Assembly (NCBI RefSeq): GCF_937952055.1
Contig: NZ_CALFYO010000032.1
Span: forward strand, 124,001-188,000
DNA length: 64,000 nt
From: an uncultured Piscinibacter sp.
GTDB lineage: Bacteria > Pseudomonadota > Gammaproteobacteria > Burkholderiales > Burkholderiaceae_C
Reading direction: 5' to 3'
In this document: positions 1 to 8,805 of the stretch, piece by piece
Numbering within the stretch: position 1 is the stretch's first letter
Layout of the letters: every line of letters begins with the position of its first letter
Notes under the pieces: generated by a model
The model's database searches: none
What the model was told of the DNA's origin: nothing
Seen by the model: only the letters and a program-made list of their open reading frames with translations
Position numbers and translations under genes: made by a program

Positions 1-758
1 CGCCCGAGGTGAGCATGCAGATCCAGCGCGTGCTCAACAGCGACATCGTCATGCAGTTCGACGAATGCACGCCCTACGAGACCAAGGGCCACATCACGAC
101 GGAGAAGGAAGCGCGCGCCTCGATGGAGCTGAGCCTGCGCTGGGCGGGGCGCTGCCTGGCGGAGTTCCGTCGGCTGGAGAACCCGAACGCGCTGTTCGGC
201 ATCGTGCAGGGCGGCATGTTCGAGACGCTGCGCGAGCAGTCGCTGGCGGCCCTCGTCGAACTCGACCTGCCCGGCTATGCGATCGGCGGCGTCAGCGTGG
301 GCGAGCCCAAGGAGGAGATGCAGCGCATCATGGCGCATACGCCGCACCGCCTGCCCGCGCACAAGCCGCGCTACCTGATGGGCGTGGGCACGCCGGAGGA
401 CCTGGTCGAGGGCGTGGGCTGCGGCGTGGACATGTTCGATTGCGTGATGCCGACGCGCAATGCGCGCAACGGCCACCTGTTCACCCGCTTCGGCGATCTG
501 CGCCTGCGCAACGCGCGCTACAAGACCGACGAGCGGCCGGTCGACGAGACCTGCAGCTGCCACACCTGCGCGAACTTCAGCCGTGCCTACCTGCACCACC
601 TCGACCGCTGCAACGAGATGCTCGGGCCGATGCTGGCGAGCGTCCACAACCTGCACTACTACGTGAACCTGATGCGCGAGGTGCGCGCGGCGCTCGATGC
701 AGGCCACTTCGAGACCTTTGCGGCGAAGTTCGCCGAGGATCGCCGTCGCGGCGTCTGA
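1..758 (+). CDS. tgt: tRNA-guanine(34) transglycosylase (queuine tRNA-ribosyltransferase), 3' part only
   Basis: This enzyme exchanges guanine-34 for a 7-deazaguanine precursor in the anticodon of Asn/Asp/His/Tyr tRNAs during queuosine synthesis in the cytoplasm. The frame is open from base 3, so the start and roughly the first third lie outside the window; about 251 residues remain. Visible family marks are the substrate-loop stretch FDECTPY, the glycine-rich GIVQGG, the tRNA-contact segment PTRNARNG preceded by VDMFD (carrying the nucleophilic Asp region), and the zinc-site pattern C-S-C-H-T-C followed about 20 residues later by His in SVHNL. It ends in a normal TGA and looks intact as far as visible. 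The next gene is a quinone hydroxylase on the same strand 84 bp downstream. Confidence 0.97.
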   Translation, partial: PEVSMQIQRVLNSDIVMQFDECTPYETKGHITTEKEARASMELSLRWAGRCLAEFRRLENPNALFGIVQGGMFETLREQSLAALVELDLPGYAIGGVSVGEPKEEMQRIMAHTPHRLPAHKPRYLMGVGTPEDLVEGVGCGVDMFDCVMPTRNARNGHLFTRFGDLRLRNARYKTDERPVDETCSCHTCANFSRAYLHHLDRCNEMLGPMLASVHNLHYYVNLMREVRAALDAGHFETFAAKFAEDRRRGV

Positions 759-842
759 GACTGCGCGGGCGTTGACCGGGGTCAGCGCGGCCTGCGGCGA
801 GCGCGCTCAGGATCGTCGCCTCCTCGACCACGCCGACCCGCC

Positions 843-2114
843 ATGCCCTCGTCCCGGACGCCCCACGACACCGACGTGCTGATCATCGGCGCCGGCCCGA
901 GCGGACTGGCGCTGGCGCGCGCACTCGCCGATGCGCAGATCCGCAGCATCGTGCTCGATGGGCAGAGCGCCGAGACGCTCGCCGAGCCTGCACCCGACGG
1001 CCGCGACATCGCGCTGACGCACCGCGCGCAGGCGATCATGCGCCGGCTCGACCTGTGGGAGCGCCTGCCCGCGGCCGAGGTGGCGCCGCTGCGCGAGGCG
1101 GTGGTCTACAACGGGCGCGACCCGCAAGCGCTGCACTTCGACGCGCAAGGCTCGGGCGAGGACGAGCTCGGCCACCTCGTCGCCAACCACCTGGTGCGCC
1201 GTGCGAGCTGGGAGGCCGTGCTGGGACGAGAGGCCATCGGTCTGCGGCCGGCGACGCGCGTGATCGGCCTGCGCATCGACGCCGAAGGCGCGATCGTGTC
1301 GTGCCGGAGCGAGGACGGTGCCGAGGTGGAACTGCGCGCGCCGCTCGCTGTGGCCGCCGACAGCCGCTTCTCCGAAGCGCGCCGGTGCGCCGGCATCGGC
1401 GCACAGATGCGCGACTTCGGACGCAGCGTGATCGTGTGCCGCATGACGCACAGCGCGCCGAACCGCGCGGTGGCGCAGGAGTGCTTCCACACCGGCCACA
1501 CGCTGGCGGTGCTGCCGATGAACGGCGGCGAGAGCTCCATCGTCGTCACCGTCAGCACGGACCGGGCCGGTGCGATGCAGCGCTGGAGCGACGAACAGTT
1601 CGCCGGCTGGGTGCAGCAACAGCTCGGTGGCCGCCTCGGGACGATGGCGCTGAAGGGCGTGCGCCATCTCTATCCGCTGGTGGCGGTGTATGCGGATCGC
1701 TTCGTCGCGCCGCGTTTCGCGCTGATCGGCGACGCTGCCGTCGGCATGCACCCGGTCACCGCGCATGGCTACAACTTCGGGCTCTACGGCGTGGACGTGC
1801 TGAGCGACCTGCTAGCCTCGGCGCGGCGCAACGGCCGCGACCTCGGCAGCCCGGAGGTGCTCAGGCCCTACGAGACGCGCCACCGCCGCGAGACCTGGCC
1901 GATCTACCACGGCACCAATGCGCTGGTGGGCCTGTTCACCGATGACGGCGAGCCGGCGCGCTTGCTGCGCCAGGCGGTGATCCGCGTGGCCGAGCGGCTG
2001 CCGCCGTTGAAGGCCGTGATCACCGACCGCCTCACGCGCAGCGGGCCGACGCGATGGCCGCCGCTGTCCCGGCCGCCGCTGCCGCCGATGCTGGCGTCGC
2101 TGTGGAAGCCCTGA
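843..2114 (+). CDS. ubiM: UbiH/UbiF/COQ6-family FAD hydroxylase of ubiquinone synthesis, probably UbiM-like
   Basis: A 423-residue class A flavin monooxygenase. The N-terminal Rossmann motif GAGPSGLALA (about residues 17-26) binds FAD. The second FAD motif, GDAAVGMHP followed by TAHGYNFGL (about 297-315), is the signature of the UbiH/UbiF/VisC group that hydroxylates the benzoquinone ring of ubiquinone precursors. The TAHG(Y/F)N form resembles the UbiM branch, which has broad regioselectivity; this subfamily choice rests on memory of family motifs and is less certain than the family. The ATG at 843 begins a protein with the expected short leader before the nucleotide-binding fold. The tail is proline-rich. 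No partner ubi genes are adjacent. Confidence 0.8.
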   Translation: MPSSRTPHDTDVLIIGAGPSGLALARALADAQIRSIVLDGQSAETLAEPAPDGRDIALTHRAQAIMRRLDLWERLPAAEVAPLREAVVYNGRDPQALHFDAQGSGEDELGHLVANHLVRRASWEAVLGREAIGLRPATRVIGLRIDAEGAIVSCRSEDGAEVELRAPLAVAADSRFSEARRCAGIGAQMRDFGRSVIVCRMTHSAPNRAVAQECFHTGHTLAVLPMNGGESSIVVTVSTDRAGAMQRWSDEQFAGWVQQQLGGRLGTMALKGVRHLYPLVAVYADRFVAPRFALIGDAAVGMHPVTAHGYNFGLYGVDVLSDLLASARRNGRDLGSPEVLRPYETRHRRETWPIYHGTNALVGLFTDDGEPARLLRQAVIRVAERLPPLKAVITDRLTRSGPTRWPPLSRPPLPPMLASLWKP

Positions 2115-2117
2115 GGC

Positions 2118-2795
2118 CTACCAGTAGCCCCAGTTGCCGGTGACCACCACCCAGATGGCCAGCGCGCCGTTGGTCACCGCGTGCGCGAGCACGGCCACCC
2201 ACAGCTTGCCGCTGCGGATGTAGAGCCAGGCGTAGACGGCGCCGGCGACGATGGCCGCCAGCCACAGCGTGTGGGCGAGCATGAAGACAAAGGTGGACAG
2301 CGCCAGCGCGCGCAGGCTGGCGCGCTGCGGCGGCACGGCCTCGAAGCGCGGGCTGTCGATCCAGCGCATCAGGAAGGAGCGCCAGAAGAGCTCTTCCATC
2401 AGCGGCACGATCAGCGCGGCGCCGAGCGCGCGGACGATCACCAGCGGCCAGATCAACTCACCCTCTGCATCGACCGGGCGGAAGCCCGCGGTGGCCTCGC
2501 CAAGCCTCATCCACGGCTGGTCGAGGCTGGTCCAGAGGAAGAACACCGCCGCGCCGGCCAAGATGGCGAGCCCGACCTCGCGCCGCTCCGGCCACAGCGG
2601 CCTGGCGAGCTCGCCGTAGTCGCGCCAGAAGACGGCCAGCAGCGCCGCGACGCCCAACGTCGAGACGGCATACAGCCAGCGCTCGTCGAAGCCCCAGGCG
2701 CCGTCGGCGGCGAAGCCGCGCGCCGCCAGCAGCGCCATGAACAGCGCGAACGGCGCGATGCGCACCAGCGCCTGGCGGCCGAGGCTGGAGATCAC
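2118..2795 (-). CDS. CPBP-family intramembrane metalloprotease (CAAX protease-related)
   Basis: A 225-residue multi-pass membrane protein. Several hydrophobic segments surround the conserved motif EELFWRSFLMRW (EExxxR, about residue 141) and a later His in FMLAHTLW, with a third conserved His/Asn in LAHAVTN. These are the metal-binding motifs of the CPBP/ABI (Rce1-like) glutamic-type intramembrane proteases. The chosen GTG start overlaps the stop of the upstream MFS-acyltransferase gene as GTGA, so the two are translationally coupled. It is similar to the CAAX-protease-related proteins that sit next to exosortase genes, but no exosortase is visible here. The substrate is unknown. Confidence 0.85.
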   Translation of the reverse strand: MISSLGRQALVRIAPFALFMALLAARGFAADGAWGFDERWLYAVSTLGVAALLAVFWRDYGELARPLWPERREVGLAILAGAAVFFLWTSLDQPWMRLGEATAGFRPVDAEGELIWPLVIVRALGAALIVPLMEELFWRSFLMRWIDSPRFEAVPPQRASLRALALSTFVFMLAHTLWLAAIVAGAVYAWLYIRSGKLWVAVLAHAVTNGALAIWVVVTGNWGYW

Positions 2796-4687
2796 GAGGC
2801 GAGCAGCGCGCCGACGCGCTCGCGCAGCCCGGCCGGGCTGACCTGGGCCGCCGGCACCGGTTCGCCCGCCACCAGGCCGACGCGGCTGAGCAGGCCGCGG
2901 CGGAACGGCCGCGTCATCGCCGTGCCGTCGATGCGCGAGAAGAACGAGCCCCACAGGTTCTGCAGCGCCAGCGGCACCACCGGCACCGGATTGGATTCGA
3001 GCAGTTTCATCACGCCGCCCTTGAACTCGCCGAGCGTGCCGTCGCGGGTGATCGCGCCCTCCGGAAAGATGCACAGCAGGTCGCCGCCGTCGAGCACCTG
3101 CCTGGCGCGAGCGAAGGCCCGCTCGTAGGCCTGCGGGTCCTCTTTCTGCGGCGCGATCGGGATGGCCTTGGCCAGGCGGAACAGCGTGCCCAGCACCGGC
3201 AGCCTGAAGATGCGGTGGTCCATGAGGAAGACGATGGGCCGCGGGCTGGCCGCCATCAGCAGGATCGCGTCGACGAAGCTGACGTGGTTGCATACCAGCA
3301 GAGCCGCGCCCTCGAGCGGGATGTTCGCTTCGCCGCGTACCTTGAAGCGGTAGACCACTCGGGTGGCCACCCAGGCGATGAAGCGCAGCAGGTACTCGGG
3401 CACGAGCAGGAAGATGTAGCCGGCCACCAGCAGATTGAGCAGCCCGGTGACGAGGAAGATCTGCGGCACGCTGACGCCGGCCTTGAGCAGCAGCGCGGCC
3501 ATCGCGGCGCTGGCGATCATGAACAGGGCGTTGAGGATGTTGTTCGCCGCGATGATGCGCGAGCGGTGGCTGGGTTGCGCGCGCAGCTGGATCAGCGCGT
3601 ACATCGGCACGCTGTACAGGCCGGCGAACAGCGCGAGCAGCGCGAGGTCGGCCATCACGCGCCAGTTCTGGCCGAGCGAGACGAACTGCATCAGCGTCAG
3701 CGCCGCCTGCGGGTGGCTGATGCCGCGCGAGGCGAGGTACAGGTCGATCGAGAACACGCTCATGCCGAAGGCGCCGAAGGGCACCAGGCCGATCTCGACG
3801 TGGCGGCGCGAGAGCGTCTCGCACAGCAGCGAGCCGATCGCGATGCCCACCGAGAACACCACCAGCAACAGCGAGGCGACCTGCTCGTTGCCGCCGAGCA
3901 CGTCCTTGGCGAAGGAGGGAAACTGGGTCAGGAACACCGCGCCGAAGAACCACATCCACGAGATGCCCAGCAAGGAGCGGAACACCACCAGGTTTCCGTG
4001 CGCGAGCTGGAGGTTGCGCCAGGTTTCGGTGACGGGGTTCCAGTTGATCTTCAGGCCGGCGTCGGTGGCGGGTGCGCCGGGAACGAACTGCGCGCTCACG
4101 CGGCCGAGCACGGCGAGCGCGAGGCAGCACGCGGCCACGTAGGCGGGCCCCACCTCGGGCAGGGCGATGAGCAGGCCGCCGACCACGTTGCCCAGCAGGA
4201 TGGCCACGAAGGTGCCCATCTCCACCATGCCGTTGCCGCCGGTGAGCTCGCGCTCGTCGAGGTGCTGCGGCAGGTAGGCGTACTTCACCGGCCCGAACAG
4301 CGTGGAGTGCATGCCCAGGCCGAAGGTGCACAGCAGCAGCACCGGCACGCTCTTCGCCGTGAAGCCATAGAGCGCGACTGCCATGATGGCGATCTCCAGG
4401 CTCTTCACGAGGCGGATCAGCACCGCCTTGTCGAACTTGTCGGCGAGCTGGCCGCTGGTGGCCGAGAAGAGCAGGAAGGGCAGGATGAACAGCGCGGCGA
4501 TCAGCTGCACGACGAGCGCCGGTTCGAGGCCGCTGGCGTTAGCGCTGCCGAAGGTCACCATCACCGTGAAGGCGAACTTGAAAAGGTTGTCGTTGCCCGC
4601 GCCGAGGAACTGGGCCGCGAAGAAGGGCGCGAAGCGGCGCTGGCCGAGCAGCGCGAACTGATTGGGATGACGGTGCGGTGTGCTCAA
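2792..4687 (-). CDS. MFS transporter-acyltransferase fusion (LplT-PlsC-like lysophospholipid recycling protein)
   Basis: A 631-residue two-domain protein. Residues about 1-420 form a 12-helix MFS permease resembling LplT, the lysophospholipid flippase. Residues about 430-630 form a PlsC-type 1-acylglycerol-3-phosphate acyltransferase with the catalytic NHVSFVD (HX4D) and the downstream FPEGA motif. Such fusions are thought to import and re-acylate lysophospholipids at the inner membrane. The acyl-ACP synthetase (AMP-binding) domain found in Aas is absent. The start is TTG at 4685-4687, chosen because GGGAG sits about 9 bases upstream and because the N-terminus NQFALLGQRRFAPFF is typical of the family. 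It overlaps the CPBP protease gene downstream. Confidence 0.88.
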   Translation of the reverse strand: MSTPHRHPNQFALLGQRRFAPFFAAQFLGAGNDNLFKFAFTVMVTFGSANASGLEPALVVQLIAALFILPFLLFSATSGQLADKFDKAVLIRLVKSLEIAIMAVALYGFTAKSVPVLLLCTFGLGMHSTLFGPVKYAYLPQHLDERELTGGNGMVEMGTFVAILLGNVVGGLLIALPEVGPAYVAACCLALAVLGRVSAQFVPGAPATDAGLKINWNPVTETWRNLQLAHGNLVVFRSLLGISWMWFFGAVFLTQFPSFAKDVLGGNEQVASLLLVVFSVGIAIGSLLCETLSRRHVEIGLVPFGAFGMSVFSIDLYLASRGISHPQAALTLMQFVSLGQNWRVMADLALLALFAGLYSVPMYALIQLRAQPSHRSRIIAANNILNALFMIASAAMAALLLKAGVSVPQIFLVTGLLNLLVAGYIFLLVPEYLLRFIAWVATRVVYRFKVRGEANIPLEGAALLVCNHVSFVDAILLMAASPRPIVFLMDHRIFRLPVLGTLFRLAKAIPIAPQKEDPQAYERAFARARQVLDGGDLLCIFPEGAITRDGTLGEFKGGVMKLLESNPVPVVPLALQNLWGSFFSRIDGTAMTRPFRRGLLSRVGLVAGEPVPAAQVSPAGLRERVGALLAS

Positions 4688-4717
4688 GCGCTGTGCTCCC
4701 TGTTGCCGTGATGCGGT

Positions 4718-5485
4718 TCAGCGGACCACCTGGACCGGGCCGCCCAGGCCGCTGCGATTCAACCATGCGAACACCGAGTCGACGGTGACCGTCTCTATGC
4801 GGTCCGTGAATCGCTTCTCGTTCGGGTGGTCGTCGAAGGCGATGTTCGCCGCGGTGGCGCGGGCGCCGAGGCGCGTCAGCGCGCCGAGCCGCAGCGGGGT
4901 CGGCTCGTAGCCCTGCAGCATCAGCCAGGCCTGGGCGCGCTCGCGCGTGCTGGCCGCCGGGTCCTGCGCCATCGCCATCGTCTCCAGCGCCCACTGATTG
5001 GACTGCTGGTAGCGCTGCGACCAGGGGTAGGCGAGCATGCTGTAGGCGGGCGTGTTCAACCGCGTCACGCGAGCGTCGTCGCGCAAGGTCATCAGCAGCT
5101 TCGCCTGCACCGCCGGCTCAGGCACGAGGATGCCGGCCTTGTACTCGTGCAGGTCGTCGAGGAAGAACTCGCCCAGGCCCTGGCGGTACAGCGCTGCCCG
5201 GGCGCTGCCGCACTGGTTGAGCTTGTGCACGACGCGCCAGTGCCTGCCCTCCCGGTAGGCCAGGCCGAGGTGCGACCAGGCCAGGCCGTAACGGCTCAGG
5301 TCCTGCCCGGCGCGGGCGAGCACCACCACCTGCGCGCCGCTGGCGTCGAGCGCACGGGCGGTGCGCTCGGCCAGCGTCATGGCGCGCTGGACGTCGACGG
5401 CGTCCGGCGCCTGGTTCTCGCAGGTGCGTCCAGCGTGAGCCGCGCCGGCGCTCAGCGCGAGCGTGAGAAGCAGCGCCGCCTTCAT
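4718..5485 (-). CDS. DUF2145 family secreted protein
   Basis: A 255-residue protein with an N-terminal signal peptide (MKAALLLTLALSAGAAHA, cleavage likely after AHA). The mature part carries features remembered for DUF2145 proteins: LARAGQDLSRYG near residue 60, WSHLGLAYR near 75, the cysteine in HKLNQCG, and a C-terminal block ending in the TVDSVFAWL region. The family has no known biochemical function and is seen in Burkholderiales. The start ATG overlaps the stop of the upstream small membrane protein gene as ATGA, so the two are coupled. The export signal suggests a periplasmic location. Confidence 0.8.
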   Translation of the reverse strand: MKAALLLTLALSAGAAHAGRTCENQAPDAVDVQRAMTLAERTARALDASGAQVVVLARAGQDLSRYGLAWSHLGLAYREGRHWRVVHKLNQCGSARAALYRQGLGEFFLDDLHEYKAGILVPEPAVQAKLLMTLRDDARVTRLNTPAYSMLAYPWSQRYQQSNQWALETMAMAQDPAASTRERAQAWLMLQGYEPTPLRLGALTRLGARATAANIAFDDHPNEKRFTDRIETVTVDSVFAWLNRSGLGGPVQVVR

Positions 5486-5901
5486 CGGGTCAGCCGTTCG
5501 TTGTGCAGCAGCGCCGCGCCGATCTCGTTCGGGATGTAGGCGAGCGCCTTGCCCGCCGCCGACAGCACCCAGCCGGCGCTGAAGGCGGTGACCGACACCG
5601 CCGTGCCGGCCGCCACCGACAGGCCGCCCGCTGCCGCGGCCGACAGCGTGACGCTGGCGCGCGCGCCGTCCGAGGCGCGCTCCAGCACCCACACCGTGCC
5701 TTCGGCCGAGGCCTCGATGGCGACCACGGTGAGCATCACGCCGCCGGACAGGAGCATCGCTGGCGCGGCGACCGAGACCGCGATCGGCAACGCCGACAGC
5801 GTGCTCGCGTCGGAGGCGTTGACGTGAGCGCGCGCCGCGCCGTGCAGGCTGGAGGCCAGCACGGCCGCCGCGAGGGCCGAGCGGAACAGGGCGTTCGTCA
5901 T
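5482..5901 (-). CDS. Small exported alanine-rich protein of unknown function, partner of DUF2145
   Basis: A 139-residue protein with a clear signal peptide (ending near ARA-HV) and a very Ala/Ser/Val-rich mature part with two or three stretches hydrophobic enough to be membrane segments. I do not recognise a named domain. Its gene overlaps the DUF2145 gene by ATGA and lies 8 bp downstream of the YiaAB-type gene, so the three probably form one transcript. In Burkholderiales such small proteins commonly accompany DUF2145; I infer a shared envelope role. Confidence 0.7.
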   Translation of the reverse strand: MTNALFRSALAAAVLASSLHGAARAHVNASDASTLSALPIAVSVAAPAMLLSGGVMLTVVAIEASAEGTVWVLERASDGARASVTLSAAAAGGLSVAAGTAVSVTAFSAGWVLSAAGKALAYIPNEIGAALLHNERLTR

Positions 5902-5909
5902 GGCGCACC

Positions 5910-6356
5910 TCACTGCTCGTTCGCCATGCGGCGGGCATCGTGGCGGATCGCGGCGACGCGGGCCTCGTGGGCGTCGCGCAGCGTCTTGGCCAGCGTGAAC
6001 ACGCTGGAGATGAGGAACAACCAGCACACGCCGAGGAAGGCCTTGTAGGTCGGGTTGATGTCCATGCGCCACAGGCCCCATCCGGTCAGCGTCATCGCCA
6101 GCGCGAAGCCGCCCCAGACCACCATGCCCCACATCGGCGTGTCGATGCGCCGGTGCTGGTTGTCGCGCACGTGCTTGGCGACCATGAAGGCCGCCGACAG
6201 GCAGAAGCCGTAGCCCATGAACATGAAGGCGCGGTCCAGGTCCTGGCCGGGCAGGTAGGCCAGGCCGATGGCGCACAGGCTGGCGGCGATGCCGAAGGAG
6301 ATCCAGACCTGAGCCTTCCAGGCCTTGGTGTCGTGTTGGATCGTGGCGCTGTTCAT
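5910..6356 (-). CDS. YiaAB two-helix domain inner-membrane protein
   Basis: A 148-residue membrane protein with four predicted helices arranged as two pairs. The first pair lies around residues 19-61 (WISFGIAASLCAIGLAYLPG and FMFMGYGFCLSAAFMVAKHVRD); the second lies around 80-125. This layout and the KHVRD and KTLRD ends of the helix pairs match the YiaA/YiaB domain, whose function is unknown. A further in-frame ATG lies 12 codons upstream, but the ATG used here starts the conserved part. It is the first gene of the cluster with the small exported protein and DUF2145, and is divergent from a HTH regulator gene 134 bp away. Confidence 0.82.
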   Translation of the reverse strand: MNSATIQHDTKAWKAQVWISFGIAASLCAIGLAYLPGQDLDRAFMFMGYGFCLSAAFMVAKHVRDNQHRRIDTPMWGMVVWGGFALAMTLTGWGLWRMDINPTYKAFLGVCWLFLISSVFTLAKTLRDAHEARVAAIRHDARRMANEQ

Positions 6357-6490
6357 GCGAAACCCCTGTCGGGTGGTTGAAGATGGGCGCATCCTCTCGA
6401 AGCTCCGAGCGGGTATCTATCCCTCCTAGGAGGGTTGCAGCGAAGCGGGCCTTGGGTATCTCATAGCGGTACTTTTCGGGGGTACCGGGC

Positions 6491-7231
6491 ATGAGCACGA
6501 CACACGACCTGATCACCGCGCTGAAAGCCGAGCTGAAGGCGGCCGGCCTGACCTACGCCGACCTGGCGCGCGAACTCGGCATGGCCGAATCCAGCATCAA
6601 GCGCATCTTCGCCAAGGCCGACATGCCGCTGTCGCGCATCGACGAGGTGCTTCGCGTGCTGAAGATGGACTTCGCCGACCTGGCGAGGAAGGTCGCCGAC
6701 GCGCAGCCGCTGCGCCGCGAGCTGACGCACGAGCAGGAGTCGGCGGTGATCGCCGACCGCAAGCTGCTGCTGGTGGCGATCTGCGCCTTCAGCCAGTGGA
6801 CCTTCGAGCAGATGATCGCCACCTACACCTTCACCGAGGCGGAGTGCGTGAAGTACCTGGTGCAGCTCGACAGGCTGGGCATCATCGAGCTGCGCCCGCT
6901 CAATCGGTACCGGCTGAAGGTGGCCAAGGGCTTCCGCTGGCGGCCGCACGGCCCGGTGATGACGTACTTTCGCGAGCATGTCGCCGACGACTACTTCAGC
7001 GGCGGCTTCGACGGCGAGGGCGAGATGCTGATGCTGGTGCACGGCCAGATCGGCCGCAGCCTGGCCGCCACCTTCGTCGAGAGGCTGCAGCGCGTCGGTC
7101 AGGACTTCGCGCAGCAGCATCTGGCCGATCAGAAGCTGGCACCCGAGCAGAAGCGGCCCTACACGCTGGTGGTCGGCATGCGCTCGTGGCTGTTCGCCGC
7201 CTTCCGCGACCTCAAGCGCGACGACCGCTGA
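6491..7231 (+). CDS. Cro/C1-type helix-turn-helix transcriptional regulator
   Basis: A 246-residue protein. The N-terminal 60 residues form an XRE-type DNA-binding domain (LTYADLARELGMAESSIKRI is the helix-turn-helix, about 20-39). The remaining 180 residues hold a winged region (LDRLGIIELRPLNRYRLKVAKGF, near 130-150) and an all-alpha C-terminal part I do not recognise. Proteins of this architecture are found singly in Burkholderiales. The gene is divergent from the YiaAB/DUF2145 cluster, which is a plausible target. The intervening 134 bp contains the sequence ctcctaggagg (about 6423-6433), a short perfect palindrome that could be an operator. Confidence 0.82.
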   Translation: MSTTHDLITALKAELKAAGLTYADLARELGMAESSIKRIFAKADMPLSRIDEVLRVLKMDFADLARKVADAQPLRRELTHEQESAVIADRKLLLVAICAFSQWTFEQMIATYTFTEAECVKYLVQLDRLGIIELRPLNRYRLKVAKGFRWRPHGPVMTYFREHVADDYFSGGFDGEGEMLMLVHGQIGRSLAATFVERLQRVGQDFAQQHLADQKLAPEQKRPYTLVVGMRSWLFAAFRDLKRDDR

Positions 7232-7251
7232 GCCGCGCGGCGCCCGATCGT

Positions 7252-8286
7252 TCAGCGGCGCGGGAAGATTGCCGCGGCTGCGGCCACCGGTGCGGCGCCG
7301 CGCGTGGTCGCGACGCGCGGCCCGGCGAGTGTTTCGGCCAGCGGGCTGTGCATCCTCATCGCCAGCGAGGCCGGCGTCTGCTGCGGGTCGTGCGGCAGCG
7401 GCCGCCAGGGCTCGGCGCCATGGGCGAGCAGGTAGGAAACCACCTCGCGCTGTCTGACAAGGTCGGGCAGGAAGGCCGGCGTGATGGCGCGCGCCAGCGG
7501 AGCCCAGGGCAGCTGGTTGCCGCGGGACGGTGGCGCACGGTCAACCAGGGAAGGCACGCGCTGGATCCACCAGTCGAGTGCGTCGAAGTCGGCGACGCGC
7601 AGCGCCTCTTCGAAGCCTGGGGCGAGCTGGCCGTTGTAGGCGCCCAGGCCGGCGACGGCGGTGTGCCCGCGTGCTTCCAGCGTGCGCGCGAGCGTCGAGT
7701 TCAGGTGCGAGGGATGCAGCGCGCCCAGCATGCCGAAGGGCAGCGTGTCAGCGCGCAGCTGATCCTGCGCCAGCCACTGGTCGAGCACGAGATCCAGGCC
7801 GGCACGGCGTGCGCTCGGGCAACTCAGCGCGCGCACCACGTCGTGGTGGATGGCGCGAGCATCCGCCTCGGCGAGCCAGCGCAGCGAACGGACCTGCTCG
7901 GGTGAGGCGCGCGCGAAGTCCGGGCAGGGATGGGCTTGCGCGAGCGCCACCCACGGCGCCGCGGTGCAGGCCTCCGGCGTGGCACCCTTGTCGATCAGCT
8001 CCGGCAGCACCGGCCAGAGTGCGGGGTCGCGCGCCGCCAGGGTCAGCGGGCACACTGGCAGCCCGGGCGCGGCCACGTCCCTGGCGGAGATGCTGCCGGC
8101 GACATAGGGCCCGCAACGCGGCTGCAGCGCACGCTCGACGCTGTTCAGACGGAAGCAGGAGGTCGGGTCGCCTTCGGTGATCTTGTCGTACAGATGCGCG
8201 ATCACCAGCGACGTGGTGCAGCCACCGAGCAGCAACGTGCCGGCGGCCAGGGCCAGAGCGGCAACGAGTCGGTGCGGGGCGGTCAT
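7252..8286 (-). CDS. Lipoprotein of unknown function with ankyrin-like segments
   Basis: A 344-residue protein with a lipoprotein signal (LLLGGC lipobox, Cys at residue 23), so it should be anchored in the envelope. The mature protein is Cys- and Trp-containing and includes helical pairs ending in segments such as VVSYLLAHGAEPW and ALRVADFDALDWW, which resemble single ankyrin repeats; I cannot count a full ankyrin array by eye. No catalytic motif is visible. It is transcribed towards the HTH gene and ends 21 bp from it. It looks like an intact, lineage-specific gene. Confidence 0.7.
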   Translation of the reverse strand: MTAPHRLVAALALAAGTLLLGGCTTSLVIAHLYDKITEGDPTSCFRLNSVERALQPRCGPYVAGSISARDVAAPGLPVCPLTLAARDPALWPVLPELIDKGATPEACTAAPWVALAQAHPCPDFARASPEQVRSLRWLAEADARAIHHDVVRALSCPSARRAGLDLVLDQWLAQDQLRADTLPFGMLGALHPSHLNSTLARTLEARGHTAVAGLGAYNGQLAPGFEEALRVADFDALDWWIQRVPSLVDRAPPSRGNQLPWAPLARAITPAFLPDLVRQREVVSYLLAHGAEPWRPLPHDPQQTPASLAMRMHSPLAETLAGPRVATTRGAAPVAAAAAIFPRR

Positions 8287-8805
8287 GGCGGCGTCTCGGG
8301 CACGGATGGGAGGCAGAGCCCATCAAGATCCGTGCCCTGTGCCGAGCTGACAGGGCCTGTCGCCCGGCCGTAAGCGCTTGTTGCCTGGCGCGCCTGCCGC
8401 AGCCCGCGCCGAGGGGCCGGGTTTCTACCGTCCCGTGCCTCCAGAGCAGCGCTGGCGCTTGCCAAATGCGATTGTGGGGTTGGTGCTCGCTTCGCCAGTC
8501 AGCCAGCAGTCAAGTGCGCTGGCGAAGGCGGCAGGGCTGGCTGCGCCCGTCGACGGGTTCCAGCGCGCCGGGATCACGCATCGCGGCGCGATGTCCCTGC
8601 CCGCGCCGGATGCCGGCATCGACACGCATGGCGGGGGGGGCATTTCACGTCGACTTCGGCCCGCTGACGCAACCCGGCCCGATGCGCGCCGACGACGGGC
8701 GTTACAGGGCGCTTCGGCCATTGCTGCGGCCCGGCGTTCACCCGGCCGACGGGATGGCGTGGCGGTGGGGCTGCGCGCAAGCCATGCTCAGACCCCCGTC
8801 AAAGC
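8287..8805. other. 519-bp region without a convincing gene
   Basis: Two plus-strand frames look weakly protein-like on either side of a run of eight G at about 8633-8640: one reads FYRPVPPEQRWRLPNAI before it and the other reads HVDFGPLTQPGPMRADDGRY after it. Joining them would need a one-base change in the G run. I do not recognise the product and there is no good ribosome binding site, so this is recorded only as a possible gene remnant. Confidence 0.3.

Noticed and set aside
807..1766. Long minus-strand open frame opposite the ubiquinone hydroxylase gene
   Set aside because: Its translation is His/Arg/Ala-rich and matches no family, while the plus strand encodes an intact monooxygenase; a shadow of codon bias.
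3215..4711. Long plus-strand open frame opposite the MFS-acyltransferase gene
   Set aside because: Low-complexity Glu/His/Gln-rich sequence; antisense of a clear gene.
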